Shown here: in pieces, positions 30,840 to 42,275 of the stretch
How the letters are laid out: each line of letters begins with the position of its first letter
Position numbering within the stretch: position 1 is the first letter of the stretch
Origin: Nezara viridula
Lineage: Eukaryota > Arthropoda > Insecta > Hemiptera > Pentatomidae
Assembly (NCBI GenBank): GCA_928085145.1
Contig: OV725079.1
Coordinates: 74,322,338 to 74,386,337, forward strand
DNA length: 64,000 bases
Reading direction: 5' to 3'
Notes under the pieces: model-generated
What the model was told of the DNA's origin: nothing
The model's input: the letters and a program-made list of their open reading frames with translations, nothing else
Databases searched by the model: none
Made by a program: the position numbers and the translations under genes

Positions 30840-31525
30840 TACTCATGGAATAAAATGACAAAATGCGGATGTTGGAAAATGCCAAGATACTACACTCGGA
30901 TGATAGATAATGTTCTGGTGGAATTTAGAGAATTTCGCTGGGATATAATCTAGGACAAATGGGATATTATGGTCATGGTGTAGGGTTTTGTTGGTTACAT
31001 AGAAAGGAGCATCGACTATTGTTCGAAGGACTTTGGACTGGAATGATTGGATATATTCGTTGTTAGAAAATTTTGCTGTTCCCCACAGTTCAAGTCCGTA
31101 AGTCCAAGTAGGTTGCAATATTGTCTTTTGGATTAGTATTTTAATTTTAATAGAAAGTTTATATTTTCTATTTAGTAGTCTGTATAGTTGGCCGCATCGT
31201 CGGTTTAGTTCCTGTCTTTTAAGTCTAGTACGAGGGTTCCGCTTTAGTCGTCTGTCTAAGAGAAAGCCAAGATACCGGACTGTGTCTGAGAAAGGAAGCT
31301 GGAATGAATTAGAATGGACTGGAAGACAAGATCTGCTTCGGAGCAGAAAGATGATGTGTTTGCATTTGGATTTGTTTACTTTGATGCGCCATTAGTACAC
31401 CAGTGCTCAATCAGAGAGAGGTGTCTTTGCAGATTTAAGGATGTTATTTCAGCAGCTGAGTTCGATGATAGGATGGCTGTGTCATTATCAAATGTTGTCG
31501 GGAAAGTATCGGGACAGTGATGTGA
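30840..31525 (-). mobile_element. Jockey-B LINE fragment (palm to thumb), broken
   Basis: The minus strand encodes a frameshifted Jockey ORF2 segment from just upstream of the catalytic box (FDNDTAILSSNSAAEITSL, about 31395-31475) through RYLGFLLDRRLKRNPRTRLK, LNRRCGQLYRLLNRKYK, ILQPTWTYGLELWGTAKFSN and LHHDHNIPFVLDYIP. The usual catalytic FADD or YADD is replaced by F-D-N-D, so the first metal-binding aspartate position is lost. The 3' end abuts the Jockey-A copy at 30475-30800. The coding remnant is 51-66% open; it is not functional. Confidence 0.7.
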
Positions 31526-32590
31526 GCAGTAAAGATATTTACATATTAAGCTAATTATATTGTTGCATACAATAGAAAAAAAATATGTCCTTCAAGAACG
31601 GATAAGAGCATGAAACGTCGACAAACAAAAAATAAATAAATTATATAACAATGAAACAGTGACCTTCTTTTAAAAATACACAGGGTCGCTTACTACTTTT
31701 CCTCATATTACTTTCCTAATATAAAAATAAATGGATTAGTTTTGTGTGATTATGGATGAAATTAATCAACTTTACATACATTAAAAATATATATGCTTAA
31801 GCCACGACAAAACAAAAATTTGACAGTCATTCTAGAAACCTTTAATTTCATCGATCGTTTTGTAGGATCCTTGTATATATTTGTCCTGCCTTAGTAGATA
31901 GAACTCAACAATTTTTGCAGATTCGCGAAGAATCACAGTTTACGCGACGAATACAGAAAGAAGTGTCGCGCCACCACTTGTTTTTTAATCATGAAGAATT
32001 TTAAAATCCTAAACGCTATTAATTTTAATTGCTTAACTACTGGCGGTAATGGAAAAAAGTTTCAAGAGGTATACAAAATCTCTTTTCATGGTCTCGCATC
32101 ATTTTCCCATTAAAAATTTTCTTATGTATAAAGAATTTATTTTTAAAATTGCCATTCTATCATCGTAGACCTCATTAAGGTTCCTCCGCTCTCCTTAAAT
32201 TTAGTTCTATACAGCGATTAGATTATAATTGATAATGTTTTGAGGAGAAAAAGTTTCGATCAGTAATTGTAAATTATGTATGGGTCGATAGTATTTGAAT
32301 CTCAATGATGATATAAGGTATAGTATCATCTTATTGTAATATCGTGGAATCCTGTGTGGGTGGTGCAAACATTTTTATTCTATGTAGTTTTGTATTATTT
32401 ATATGATTAAATAGCGAATGGTTTATATATGCAGTTTAATTCGTAACTCACTGAAGCCCATCTCAATCTACGGTTAATCTACCCATCTCAAACAAATGTA
32501 TGGAATATAAAAAAATAAAATAAAATAAAAACATGTATGTAAACTACAAACTATTCAATCAATAATTTTGATATTATTATTTTAAATAAT
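31526..32590. other. unassigned sequence with a Penelope-like GAAACGTCG motif
   Basis: The only noteworthy stretch is GAGCATGAAACGTCGACAAA near 31606, resembling the GAAACGTCGGC end of the remnant at 15040. The rest shows no gene or recognised repeat. Confidence 0.35.
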
Positions 32591-32594
32591 GAAC

Positions 32595-32860
32595 CATTTT
32601 CATCGACCGAAAAATTCAAAAACTTAAAATACCTCCTCTCAAAAATATGAGATTTTACGGTTCAGAATAAGTAGAATTCGAAAAACGAAAAAAAAGTTTT
32701 TGTCCGTCCGCCGTCCGCGCATTTTCTCCGAAACTACTGAACCAATTTTTTTCCAAATTTGGATATAAATTCAGTGGCCATTCGAAAATTATTCTCCTTC
32801 ATCGACATTACTATCCGCCTTTTTATGACTATAACCAAAGCTCCATGGTACGTCAGTAAC
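32595..32860 (+). repeat. interspersed repeat with GTCCGTCCGCCGTCCG motif
   Basis: CCGAAAAATTCAAAAACTTA, a GTCCGTCCGCCGTCCGCGCA stretch, CTCCGAAACTACTGAACCAA, CAAATTTGGATATAAATTC and ATTACTATCCGCCTTTTTAT match 60870-61045 in the same order. The ends and class are unknown. Confidence 0.55.
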
Positions 32861-32864
32861 ATTA

Positions 32865-33310
32865 TTTCACATGCCAACACTTACCGACCACATACGGACA
32901 AGTTACAATAGAGTTCACGATAGCTACTTAGACATACTAACACTATTCATAAAATATACGGCTACAACTACATACATGCCAAAAACCATGCTAAGGAGGC
33001 CCAAAAGAAGCAAGATGAGAGATAACCTCGCTTAAAAAGTGTACTGGAAGGAAGGGATACCACTATACACTCCACTACCGCACACCGATCAATGCTATTA
33101 CTTATTCGGTTAGGAAGCTATATTGACTTTACTTGGCAGGCGTTTTTTTAATTGTGTTTATTTTTCTATTCAATTTCAAAATAGGAATAAGCGCAGTCTT
33201 AAGAAAAGTTTCTATGTATTTTTTCCTCCTAAATTAGAAATCTTCAGTAATTCTTATTGTTAGGTATTAATTATTGTAAATACAATCTGGAGGGATTATT
33301 ATTTGGATGT
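32865..33310. other. unassigned sequence
   Basis: No gene or recognised repeat was found. Confidence 0.4.
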
Positions 33311-33321
33311 AAATGTATTAA

Positions 33322-33870
33322 CCTCATATCAGAATGACACGACAAGAAACCACTCGATGTTTCCGATTACTTAGCACTTACTAGACAACCGCTCTAAACT
33401 TCCAATTAATTACAAAAGACTCATATACCTGACTATAATAAGACCTATTTGGACTTACGGAGTTGAGCTATGGGGCTCCACTAAATCAGCAAATTCCTCT
33501 CGTATTCAGTCCTTACAATCCAAAATCCTCAATTCTCCCTACTTTGTTGCAAATAAAACCATCCATAATGACCTTAATGTTTCTTATGTTTCAGATCTGA
33601 CCCAATCCAGATAGCTATCCTTCCATAATAAACTTTAGAATCATCCCAACCCTCTCGTTTCTAACCTTGCTTCCTCTTCAATTCCTGATTACCCTCCGAG
33701 GCGTCTGAAAAGAAGATGGCCCCTTGATCTCCTAATGTAGACATATCCTTAGAGTGCTACCATTGAGTAGTTACTCAGCAAGTGTTTTCAAGTCATTATA
33801 TCCATATGTTCAAATTTACTAAATGTATTTCTTTAATACAGTTGTAAATATCATTAAGTAATAATAAAAA
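33322..33870 (+). mobile_element. Jockey-A LINE, 5'-truncated, target duplication visible
   Basis: A perfect 11 bp direct repeat AAATGTATTAA (33311-33321 and 33871-33881) brackets 549 bp. The content is the ORF2 tail: GACACGACAAGAAACCACTCG, a frame reading IRPIWTYGVELWGSTKSANS, then APYFVANKTIHNDLN with small deletions before it, the RLKRRW equivalent and the 3' UTR with CTACCATTGAGTAG. The end is TACAGTTGTAAATATC plus an A-rich tail. Confidence 0.85.
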
Positions 33871-33884
33871 AAATGTATTAAATA

Positions 33885-34518
33885 TCAATATACTTTAAAT
33901 AAGAAAACTTCATGCTTATATATGCATAAAAAATTGCTATTAAATATTTTATTTTATAGTCAGAAATGTATAAAGAATAAATGATAACGAATATTACTAT
34001 TATTAAAAATAAACTTCTGCATATACTAATTTCTAAATGTAACCGACTCCTTGGAAAGCTAAACATACTATTCTAGAACTCATAGCAAATGTGAAATATA
34101 GACAATTATATTACAGGATTATTTTCATCTACTTAAAATTGGTTGCCTGATACATTCCGACGTAGCTACTGTAGAATGGAGCCTACTCTAAGAGATCTGA
34201 ATCTCTGTAATATAATCGGTGTTTTAAAGAAGAATGAAATGGGAGTGTTGAGTCATTTGATTGCATTATGAAAGAGACACTAAAGAGCTAATGAGCCGAC
34301 TGGAAGACGCCCGCTGGATAAATGGGAAGATTATGATAAAACCGAAGTGATTAATTGAGGTTCCGCTGGAGTGGAGAGGTGTGTATGCGCTCTTTTCAGT
34401 TGAATCGCCGAATTCGCAGGTTAGTTAACCTGTTTAATAATATTACAACTCGTCAGATGAAAGCACTTTGTCTAGAATATTATTGAAAATACTTCTTAGC
34501 AAATTTACTAATATGACA
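33885..34518. other. unassigned sequence
   Basis: No gene or repeat was recognised. The 34140-34420 part is of higher complexity than its AT-rich surroundings. Confidence 0.4.
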
Positions 34519-34529
34519 AATGTCATAAT

Positions 34530-35159
34530 GCATCACTGAGGGAATACTTATTGAATTTGATCAAATATACGCAAATATTATACATGTTGATATGTATTGT
34601 AAGGACAACATGTGGGATATATTTAATTATTTCAAATGAAGAACTATACTCTAAATAATAATTGCTAATACATGTCCGGTTCCCTGAGGGAGAGTAAAGA
34701 CCCCCTAGGGAATGCAACCTTTTGTGAGGGGCAATAAAACACCAAAGGACCGACACCGGTCTTAAGTGGGTATGTTTGGAGAGGATCGGAAGTCTTGTTT
34801 AAGCAAGGGAACAGAAACACCTTCTAGAAAGAGGAAACAGCCGTACTAAAATTCAACCAATGAGAACCATTCTTGCCCCACCCTGAATATTTCTATAAAA
34901 TCTACTGAGATGCATAGAAGAGGGTTTCTGATGTGGAGATCCGGCCTATAAGAGAGGTCTTATGATGATGTCTCCGGCCTTGAGGATGGGTCTTCTGTTT
35001 TCTTACGGCTTGGGGACTGAAGCCTTGGCCCTACATAGAACATGATGATCCAGGGGGCTTGACCAGATGATCTCGGACCGGCAGATACAGTGATGACATC
35101 TAGGAACTACATCACTTCATATACAATAGATAAGTTTTATTCCCAACAATAAATTTACC
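34530..35159. mobile_element. unclassified insertion, possibly LTR-like
   Basis: An 11 bp direct repeat AATGTCATAAT (34519-34529 and 35160-35170) brackets 630 bp that is clearly GC-richer from about 34670. There is no poly(A)-like tail or inverted repeat. A TATAAAAT-like box at 34894 and TTTTATTCCCAACAATAAA near the right end could belong to a solo LTR, but TG...CA boundaries with 4-6 bp duplications were not established. Related flanking words (AAATTTACYAAT) weaken the target-duplication reading. Confidence 0.3.
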
Positions 35160-35170
35160 AATGTCATAAT

Positions 35171-36375
35171 ATTTCATGGCGATATAATTCTCAAAACAGT
35201 ACATCTGAAATCATGCCTTCACAGTTAATTGTTGAATTCATTGATTCTTATAACAATCATTTGTAATTCTGGTAAATATAATTTGTATATATTTTTTGTT
35301 AAAAATTAAAATAAATTAAGTTTGTTATTAAAAGTTATTTTAATCATGCCACCTGTTCATATCATCATAATCACAGGTAATGTGTGTAATTAGAAAGCAT
35401 GATAAACACAAACCAGCCTTTGGGAAAAGAAATGTAATTAATTAATCATGGACCAAATTTATTTTTCTAATTTTTTATATTAATTTTTATTAAATAATTC
35501 TGGTTAATTATCCAGTGGCATCCCAAAATAAATTTCAACACCCCAAAACGTAGCATTTTTAATGTCATCCCTTTGTAGGGGATAATACATAGCAATGTAC
35601 TGAATACATGTCCTAATCTAAATCCAGGAGAAGCTAAAATGATTCATTATCGGTCTATGTCAATTCAAAGACCTTTCCAAGCAGTTAAATAAGATGAATC
35701 TGGCTATTGCGGTTCCGGATTAAATGGCAGAAGTCCCCAGAAGTGGGGAACTTAAAGACTGCTAAGTTGGAGGAAACTTGACGGAGGCACAATCGATTCC
35801 ACCTTGTGAAGGTCACACAAGTGCAGATAGAAGCTACCAATGGGATGACATGGGCAATGGAAGGACTGGAGGAATTACAGAGGTCAGAGAGGACAGCTGA
35901 ATAATAGAGGGAGGAGATCCCAGAGGACGGTCTTATCAGGGCGGCTCCAGGCGGCCACAACCGCACCCAGATTGACTCCTCTCCAGCTTCAAATATTTAG
36001 CCCTCTCTCTCTTATTCTTCTTGGCTATCTCTCCCTATCTTCGACCGCACTGCTCCGCAGTTAGCACCACAAAGCCACTCGCCGAAATTTGAGGTCTTAC
36101 TGCTCCTTATCTACTTTGGAACATCTTAACCAGGCGTTGTTGCTAGTTGAAAAAATGCCTCCGCCTTGTCTTCGAATATATGTTGTAATACTTTGGCGTT
36201 TTAAAGATACGTTGAACAAATCTTGTCTTTTCCTTTGATAGTCATTCTAAATTAATCCTAGAAATAAACTAGGTAATAACGATAGGTACGACAAAAATTT
36301 AAAAAGCTTGGTTGTCATGTTCGGTATATACACTGGCCCTTATCTGAAGCAAATTTATTATTTTGTACAACAATA
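35171..36375. other. unassigned sequence with a GC-richer block
   Basis: The part 35690-36130 is GC-richer and carries a 93-codon minus-strand frame (35685-35966) without recognised motif. It may be decayed element DNA. The rest is AT-rich. Confidence 0.4.
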
Positions 36376-36459
36376 CTACTACAAAAACTTGAAATGAGCC
36401 TTTTGATCTCTTTTTACTATCTCCCACAATGACCTATTGGTCACCGAACTGTACTAACC

Positions 36460-36828
36460 AAAGTGAGATCGACATGAGCACAGCTCGTTGGGCATGGTTT
36501 TAACATCGGCATCATGTGCCCAGATTGCAGATTATTGGAGACTGATAAGCATATTGTACAAGCTTGTACTGCTTATGATAAGCATGAATGTTTTTTTTTG
36601 TTAAGCATGAAGGTCTTTTTTTTGTTTTTTTTTCTTATTTATTCATTCTTTTTTTTAATTTGTGTTGTATCATATTTTATTTCATCTATTTTACTAAACT
36701 TTCTTTTTCTTATTTTTGTTATAATTTATATTATTTTTGTAATTGTAGATATTGTATGAATGAGTTTCTTACATCTCAAATACCCAATGCCCTTAATTGA
36801 GGCAAAATTTATTTTTTCTCAATAAGAA
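36460..36828 (+). pseudogene. LINE C-terminus with CCHC-type motif, plus 3' UTR
   Basis: The plus-strand frame reads GHGFNIGIMCPDCRLLETDK, HIVQACTAYDK. The spacing C-x2-C-x7-H-x4-C is the zinc motif at the end of many non-LTR retrotransposon ORF2 proteins, where it may contact nucleic acid. After it the T-rich 3' UTR leads to ACCCAATGCCCTTAATTGAG and CTCAATAAGAAAC, the terminus shared with 6170-6235 and 42680-42725. No upstream palm is recognisable. Confidence 0.55.
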
Positions 36829-37104
36829 ACAAAACAACTGCTTATGAGGCAATGGATTCCAAGCCACTGAAGTCAGTAAAGGGGTTTCTGTCTGCAGATA
36901 ATTATCAAGGAGATGTAACTGTACTTCTAGATCTTTTAAAAAAAATAAGAACTAAGATCTTTATATAATTGTAGGGCGTGAAAAAACTGCTTCTCTTTTC
37001 ACAGTTTGTGCATGTATCTGAATAATCTCTTGAGTATTTCCGAGGACAGCATTTTAATCCTTATATCCTTTTATGATTCCTTCCAGCGTATGGCCTACCA
37101 TTTT

Positions 37105-37790
37105 AGAAATAGAAAAATAACTTTATTCTGGGACACAGTCTCTTGAGAATAACAAAATAGAACAAAATTAAAATATTACATCTGGCCAAAATAAAATCAA
37201 TCGAAAAAAAAAATAATGTAAAAAAAATATAAGGTAAAAATTCTATATACAAAAAAAACTAAACTACATACAAAACCATTAATACTATGACAAGACACTT
37301 AAAGCTATTTGCTCTTATAGACCAGTATATTTTACGAAAAAAATAAAGAATTAAAAAATAAAAATGTATCAAATTCTCTATTAAAATCAGCTCGAATGGT
37401 TAGCAACTATCTGACTGTTTTTGGAATAGGAATTGGAATAGGAGGGTTTTGAATGTGGATATGGATGGGGAATGTCGAATTTTGATAGGGAGGGAATCCC
37501 AGAAATTGACCGAGCGAACAATAAAGGAATTTGGGAATGAGGCAGATCTGTGAGAAGGCATGTAAAGGTTAGAAGGTCGAGATCTTGTGGACAGGGAATG
37601 GACTGAGGATTTGAACTGGAGAAGGTTGTAGGCGTAAGAAGGACGATGGTTGTTGATGATTTGGTAGAGGAACGTACCTAGGAAACATTGTCTTCGGAAG
37701 GAGGGGAAAAGCCACTTTAACCCAGCGTAGTGGTGAGAAACATGGGAGTATCTTGGGGCCCCGATCACAAATCTTACGCAGCTGTTCATT
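37105..37790 (-). mobile_element. CR1-like LINE 3' end with coding tail
   Basis: The minus strand has an open C-terminal segment (37400-37789) followed by a 3' UTR ending CAGAATAAAGTTATTTTTCT at about 37105-37130. The same 3' UTR words (GGCCAGATGTAATATTTTAA, GTTATTCTCAAGAGA) recur at 27830 (+) and 51182-51300 (-). Confidence 0.7.
37400..37789 (-). CDS. CR1/L2-like reverse transcriptase C-terminal fragment
   Basis: The frame gives 129 residues without a stop. It reads MNSCVRFVIGAPRYSHVSHH, YAGLKWLFPSFRRQCFLGTF, LYQIINNHRPSYAYNLLQF, VRSVNFWDSLPIKIRHS and TFKTLLFQFLF. The pattern of an NxxVRFI start, LxWL-RR, and F/LWxSLP-I followed by FK is the C-terminal region of CR1/L2-type LINE ORF2, downstream of the polymerase. 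A frame extension to the left gives no palm, so this is a 5'-truncated copy. The coding part is well preserved, implying moderate age. Confidence 0.7.
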   Translation of the reverse strand: MNSCVRFVIGAPRYSHVSHHYAGLKWLFPSFRRQCFLGTFLYQIINNHRPSYAYNLLQFKSSVHSLSTRSRPSNLYMPSHRSASFPNSFIVRSVNFWDSLPIKIRHSPSISTFKTLLFQFLFQKQSDSC

Positions 37791-37799
37791 AATTTTCAC

Positions 37800-38367
37800 A
37801 TGATATTAGACTGAAAGGCATTACGGAGTGTCTATGCTCAAACCTCAAACATGGAAAGCTTCAAACATTTCTTCATGTATCAGAAATCGGTTATTTAGGA
37901 TCATTTGTACTCACCATTGCCAACCTCACCAATTTTCAGGGAACTACCAGCTGAGACACAATCCTTCAAAAACATTTTTTGTCCACGGAGTCATATATCC
38001 ACAGTCATATAGGGAACCTTGATCGACAAATAAGCCATGCTCTTCCTGAGCCACTTTACATAGTTTTTTCCACGTTCTAGTTTTAGGACGCGTGTTCTAG
38101 GACTCCACTTAGGACTCCTTTTCTAAATTTTGCATGGTAGTTGCCAATTTTCATAGATTTTCTAGATGTAACCTATTTAGCACCCCCCATATAAAAGAAA
38201 TATACATTTCATTTTCATCAGTAAAACTGAATAGAAAAGAGTAGTTTGAGATTGAGGCAATCAATACAAACGGAACGTCCTCTCTGAAGCAATACGTCCA
38301 TCTGCTATAATTACTTATTTAGCGTTCAATTTTTATTTTTTATATATAATTTCTCCCCTCATTCTTG
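37800..38367. other. unassigned sequence
   Basis: No gene was recognised. Confidence 0.4.
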
Positions 38368-38380
38368 GCTGAAATACTAA

Positions 38381-38606
38381 GGACGGGATGGCCGAGCGGG
38401 CGAAAGTGTATACACAGTACCGCGCCTTGCCCGGGCCACCTGACAACCGAAGTTATAGATGAAAAAATAATCACGAGTTCGCGTCCCGGTGCTAGAGAGA
38501 GGGAGGGCTTTTAACTATGGCATTAATCCCCCGCCCTCACTCCCTGGCTTGGGACAACTCCGTCCTACAGCCTAAAAAGGCGAATAAGGGGAGAAAAAAA
38601 AAAAAA
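38381..38606 (+). mobile_element. tRNA-derived SINE, full length, copy 3
   Basis: Target duplication GCTGAAATACTAA / GCTGAAGTACTAA (38368-38380 and 38607-38619, one mismatch) brackets 226 bp. The head GGACGGGATGGCCGAGCGGG is closer to a genuine tRNA A box than in the other copies. The B-box-like GAGTTCGCGTCCCGG is conserved. The tail has diverged (CTCCGTCCTACAGCCTAAAA), with a terminal A-run. Confidence 0.88.
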
Positions 38607-38619
38607 GCTGAAGTACTAA

Positions 38620-40150
38620 TAACAGGCTTTCGGTAGCAGTAAATGAGACATAGATAAGTGAGAGAGAAGAAATGGTCAGCAGCATTCCTTTCTACCTTGA
38701 TTTTATTATCTATATTCAAGCAAGGTAATTCCTAATTCAGTTTCTTTTGAACCTTTTAATGACAATTTAATTGTTGTTATGCCATGAATGAGTGTGTTAG
38801 TATTTTTGTGTTATCAGTACAAGTTATATTGGAATAATATGTTTGTGTGTTTGCTAATGTGGCCGTGAACAGTTTGCAGGTGATGTATTGCAGGTGACGT
38901 ACCGTGAAACTTTGGATTTCTTTTAGTTGTCACAAAAATCTTAAATTTTAGAGATGGGTAATTTTTTAGCTGATTAATTATTAGGATAAAACCGGGTTAT
39001 TGTCTCGACTCCCGTTAAATAGCCTTAAGGATGACACACATGTTTGGGTAAACGTCGGCTAACCCAATAAAAATTCCTGACTGTAAATCTTAAATGTTTT
39101 GTCCTACGCATCGGTGTCACATGTCAACATCCAAAATATCTTGGATTTCTTCGGATATCGAATGCACCCGACTATATGACCAATTCTAAATATTAGTAGA
39201 TGTCAATTTAACTGACAGTTTACTGATGTATTTTAATATTCAAGTAAATTTCCCTTAAATTGGAAAGAATTATTTCCATGGTCAGATCTTTTTAAAATTA
39301 AACAATTTTTCTATTGTATTAAAATTAATTTCAAATGACTGTTGCTCATTTGATCAACATTTAATATATATATTTTTAATAACGAAATAAATTTATTTAA
39401 ATTTCTGCGAAATATAACTTAATATCACCCATCAGATAACGAGATATCTCTCCAGGCATCCCTGTGGTTAAGAGGGGACTAAAACAAATGTTTCAAACAA
39501 TAATAAAAAATGTAAATGAACGATTCTAATGAAATATGTATCAAGCACGTAGTGCGGTCGAATAATGGCGAACATGGGGGAGGATGGAGGAAGGGGGGGA
39601 TGAAAAAACCGTAGTTGCTCCCTTTGTAATTAGAAGGGGGTTGGTTCGTTTGGGGGGGAGGGGAGGAAGGGTTTCTGCAATCCTAGCTCGTGTGAAGTGC
39701 GCCACATGACTAACATTATTCTTCCCTCAGCCTTTCTTTCCCTTTATTATTTACGCTCTGTCAGTTTGTCGGGTTTCCTATATCATTTATCTTTATAGCC
39801 CCTTCCGTCTTAATTCATCCCAGTAATGGATCTTATCCATTGGAGGATTTCTGGGTACCATCTCATCAATGCACTATTTTGTTTTCTTTTCCTGTTTAAT
39901 ACTTTAAGGAATTAATTGAATGATTAATGGAAATCGAAAAAATGAATTATATGATGGCAAGAAGAATTAATCTGTAATTTTTTTTCTATCAAATATATCA
40001 TAGAGTCGTGGATACTAACGAAAAAAAATATAAATAATAACCTCTGAGAATTGATGTTATTTAACAGAAACCAAATATTTCCATTAAAACTAAAAGAATC
40101 TTCCTAATAAAATGTAAATATAAAAAAATTATATTAAAGCTGAAAAAAAG
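38620..40150. other. unassigned sequence with G-rich tracts and a Penelope-like motif
   Basis: AAACGTCGGCTAACCCAATA at 39051 recurs at 41431 and resembles the GAAACGTCGGC end seen at 15 kb. G-runs lie at 39592-39600 and 39649-39670. No gene was recognised. Confidence 0.4.
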
Positions 40151-40152
40151 GG

Positions 40153-40411
40153 CATATGAACGTTTCAATTGACAGAAGGACTAACTCAAATTTCAACATT
40201 TTTGATTACTAATTTTAGTAATATTCCTAGTAGGAAAATTTATACCTTTATTCACAGTTCTATATTTTAACTATATTTTCCTACTATAGAATGAACTTAC
40301 TCACTGCTTGTACAGATTATATAAAGTTTACAACTAGAAATGTCAATTAAATGACTTTACTCAAACGTTGAAATTGGAGTGGGTCATTCTGACAATTGAA
40401 GAGCTCATATA
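40153..40411. mobile_element. inverted-repeat miniature element, copy 2
   Basis: Left end CATATGAACGTTTCAATTGA and right end, inverted, ATATGAGCTCTTCAATTGTC form terminal inverted repeats that continue inward (CAGAAGGACTAACTCAAATT against CAGAATGACCCACTCCAATT). The interior CTAGTAGGAAAATTTATA is shared with 15411-15662. It is 259 bp and non-coding. Confidence 0.6.
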
Positions 40412-40471
40412 ATTTACTAAACGATGAAATTGTTTAGTTTTAGTTGTGTTAAGAAGAGGGAGACAAAAATA

Positions 40472-40474
<3 letters not shown>

Positions 40475-40514
<40 letters not shown>

Positions 40515-40520
40515 AACACA
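40475..40520. repeat. CA microsatellite
   Basis: About 18 CA units followed by an interrupted extension and a short TA run. Confidence 0.9.
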
Positions 40521-40524
40521 CATA

Positions 40525-41560
40525 TATATATATACACTTATCACCTTAAATATATTTACTGAAGTTTAATAACTTAAGATCCAATATTATATTTAAATAT
40601 TTAGGTATATATCTCGATTTATTCAAAAACATCATCAAGTAACATTTTAGAAAATCAAATGAATGAACAAGTTGATGAATTTCATTCTGTGAAATCCACT
40701 TACAGTTAGTGTAAGAACTTTTGACCTATCGATGATGTACTGAAAATTTCGTTACTGCGTTTTGTTAAATTTATCATAAAATGAATATAACAGTTTAAAT
40801 TCACGTAAAAAGTGATGAAGATTTGATTAATATATTTTTTACTATGTAGTACAAACCTTACTTGTAGTACCTTTTAATTAATCCTATTACATCTATGAAT
40901 CCTTACTTTTTCATAAATTAAATATATGAAATTTCACATCTCTGTTTTCCAAATAGAGTCCAGAAAGCTAAGGTAGTCCAAATGTGAAGTTAAACCTTAA
41001 AGAATATATTTTTATTTCTACCGTACGTAATGATACAAAAACTCGGCAAAACAATCAAAATAATACAAACCTTATGTATCATATCGCCGGTTGGCAATAA
41101 AACCTCATAACACTTTTTGTCGATAGTTTTTAGTTGTTGTTTTTTTTCTGTGAATCTAGAACTTTTTTCCTTACAACTTTTCAAATAAATGTTTTACAAT
41201 ACTTTTATTTCATTTTTTTTTTAAATTACTTAAAAGTTTTTCGATTTCACTGAAAAGTCGGTATAAAAAATTACTTTATTCATAGATGGTCAAACTAATT
41301 ACACATAAGCATCATGTGTAATTCAGTTAATAACAATTAAAACTCTAATCTAAGTCCAATTACTGTTTATATTTCATTTAACTGAACTTTTCCTAAGAAC
41401 AGTAATAAATAAAAGTCCTTATACCTGGAAACGTCGGCTAACCCAATAAGTATGTCGTGACTGAAATTCCTGAAAATTTCGTTTCATCCTTACCGACCCA
41501 TCCATAAACCTGTGACTTTATTAGAAAGAATTTCCTTAGAACTTTTTTTTAAGAACGTTT
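40525..41560. other. unassigned AT-rich sequence
   Basis: No gene was recognised. AAACGTCGGCTAACCCAATA at 41431 repeats a motif at 39051. Confidence 0.4.
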
Positions 41561-41562
41561 TT

Positions 41563-41692
41563 CCTAAAAAGCTTCACAGAAACTGTTAAAATAGATTTTT
41601 TTTTTTCCTAATCAGTTTCATATAAACTGTTAAAATGGAATTTTTTCCCTAATACGTGTCACAGAAACTGTTAAAACGGAACTATTTAAAAG
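41563..41692 (+). repeat. minisatellite, three units of about 43 bp
   Basis: Units begin CCTAAAAAGCTTCACAGAAA, CCTAATCAGTTTCATATAAA and CCTAATACGTGTCACAGAAA, each followed by CTGTTAAAA and a T-run. Divergence between units is about one base in five. Confidence 0.7.
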
Positions 41693-41797
41693 TTTCAACC
41701 ATAGGCGCCGATTTATGGAAATTATTGAGGATGCCAAACTAAAGGATCGCGCGGAGGCTGGGAATATTGTTTGGAATATATCCTTTATGCCTATATG

Positions 41798-42072
41798 CAC
41801 TAGCGGATCCAGGATTTAATTTTGGAGGGGGCTTCAGCCCGAATGCTTTATTTTTCATAAAAATAACGATAATTACTTTGGAAAAAAAGAAAGAAACTAA
41901 CTATCTGCATGAAATGGTGTTTAAGTGATTCTAAAGCCCTTTTAATATTAATCATACGAAGAATAACACTTTAAGAGATACTTTTTTAATATTTTGTTCG
42001 ATAAAACATGGTTATATTTTTCCATTTGGGGGGGGGCTTCGGCCCGAAAGCCCCCCCGTAGATCCGCCCGTG
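41798..42072. mobile_element. 275 bp hAT-type miniature element
   Basis: Perfect 8 bp target duplications CCTATATG flank it (41790-41797 and 42073-42080). The ends CACTAGCGGATCCAGG and, inverted, CACGGGCGGATCTACGG form terminal inverted repeats, followed on both sides by G-run plus GGGCTTC-GGCCCGAA sequences that can fold into hairpins (clearest at 42028-42057). There is no transposase. The 8 bp duplication and CA start are typical of hAT elements. Confidence 0.88.
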
Positions 42073-42275
42073 CCTATATGCAATATATAATATATTTCTA
42101 CATGAAAAATTACCATCTAAGGCAGGTATTGAACTGTTTCCAGCCCTTCCTGATGACAAAAAAGTCACACTTGTTACTAAAACAATACAGAATTTTAATA
42201 CATGATTTATTTTTTATGAGTTTATGAGTTTATGAATCCAAAACAGGACACCGTTAAACAAATTTTACAATACCT

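Noticed and set aside
31314..31520. 68-codon plus-strand frame beginning MDWKTRSASEQ
   Set aside because: It lies antisense to a recognisable Jockey-B ORF2 segment and is a shadow of it.
35685..35966. 93-codon minus-strand frame in a GC-richer block
   Set aside because: No motif of any known family was recognised and no start context or neighbouring exon supports it.
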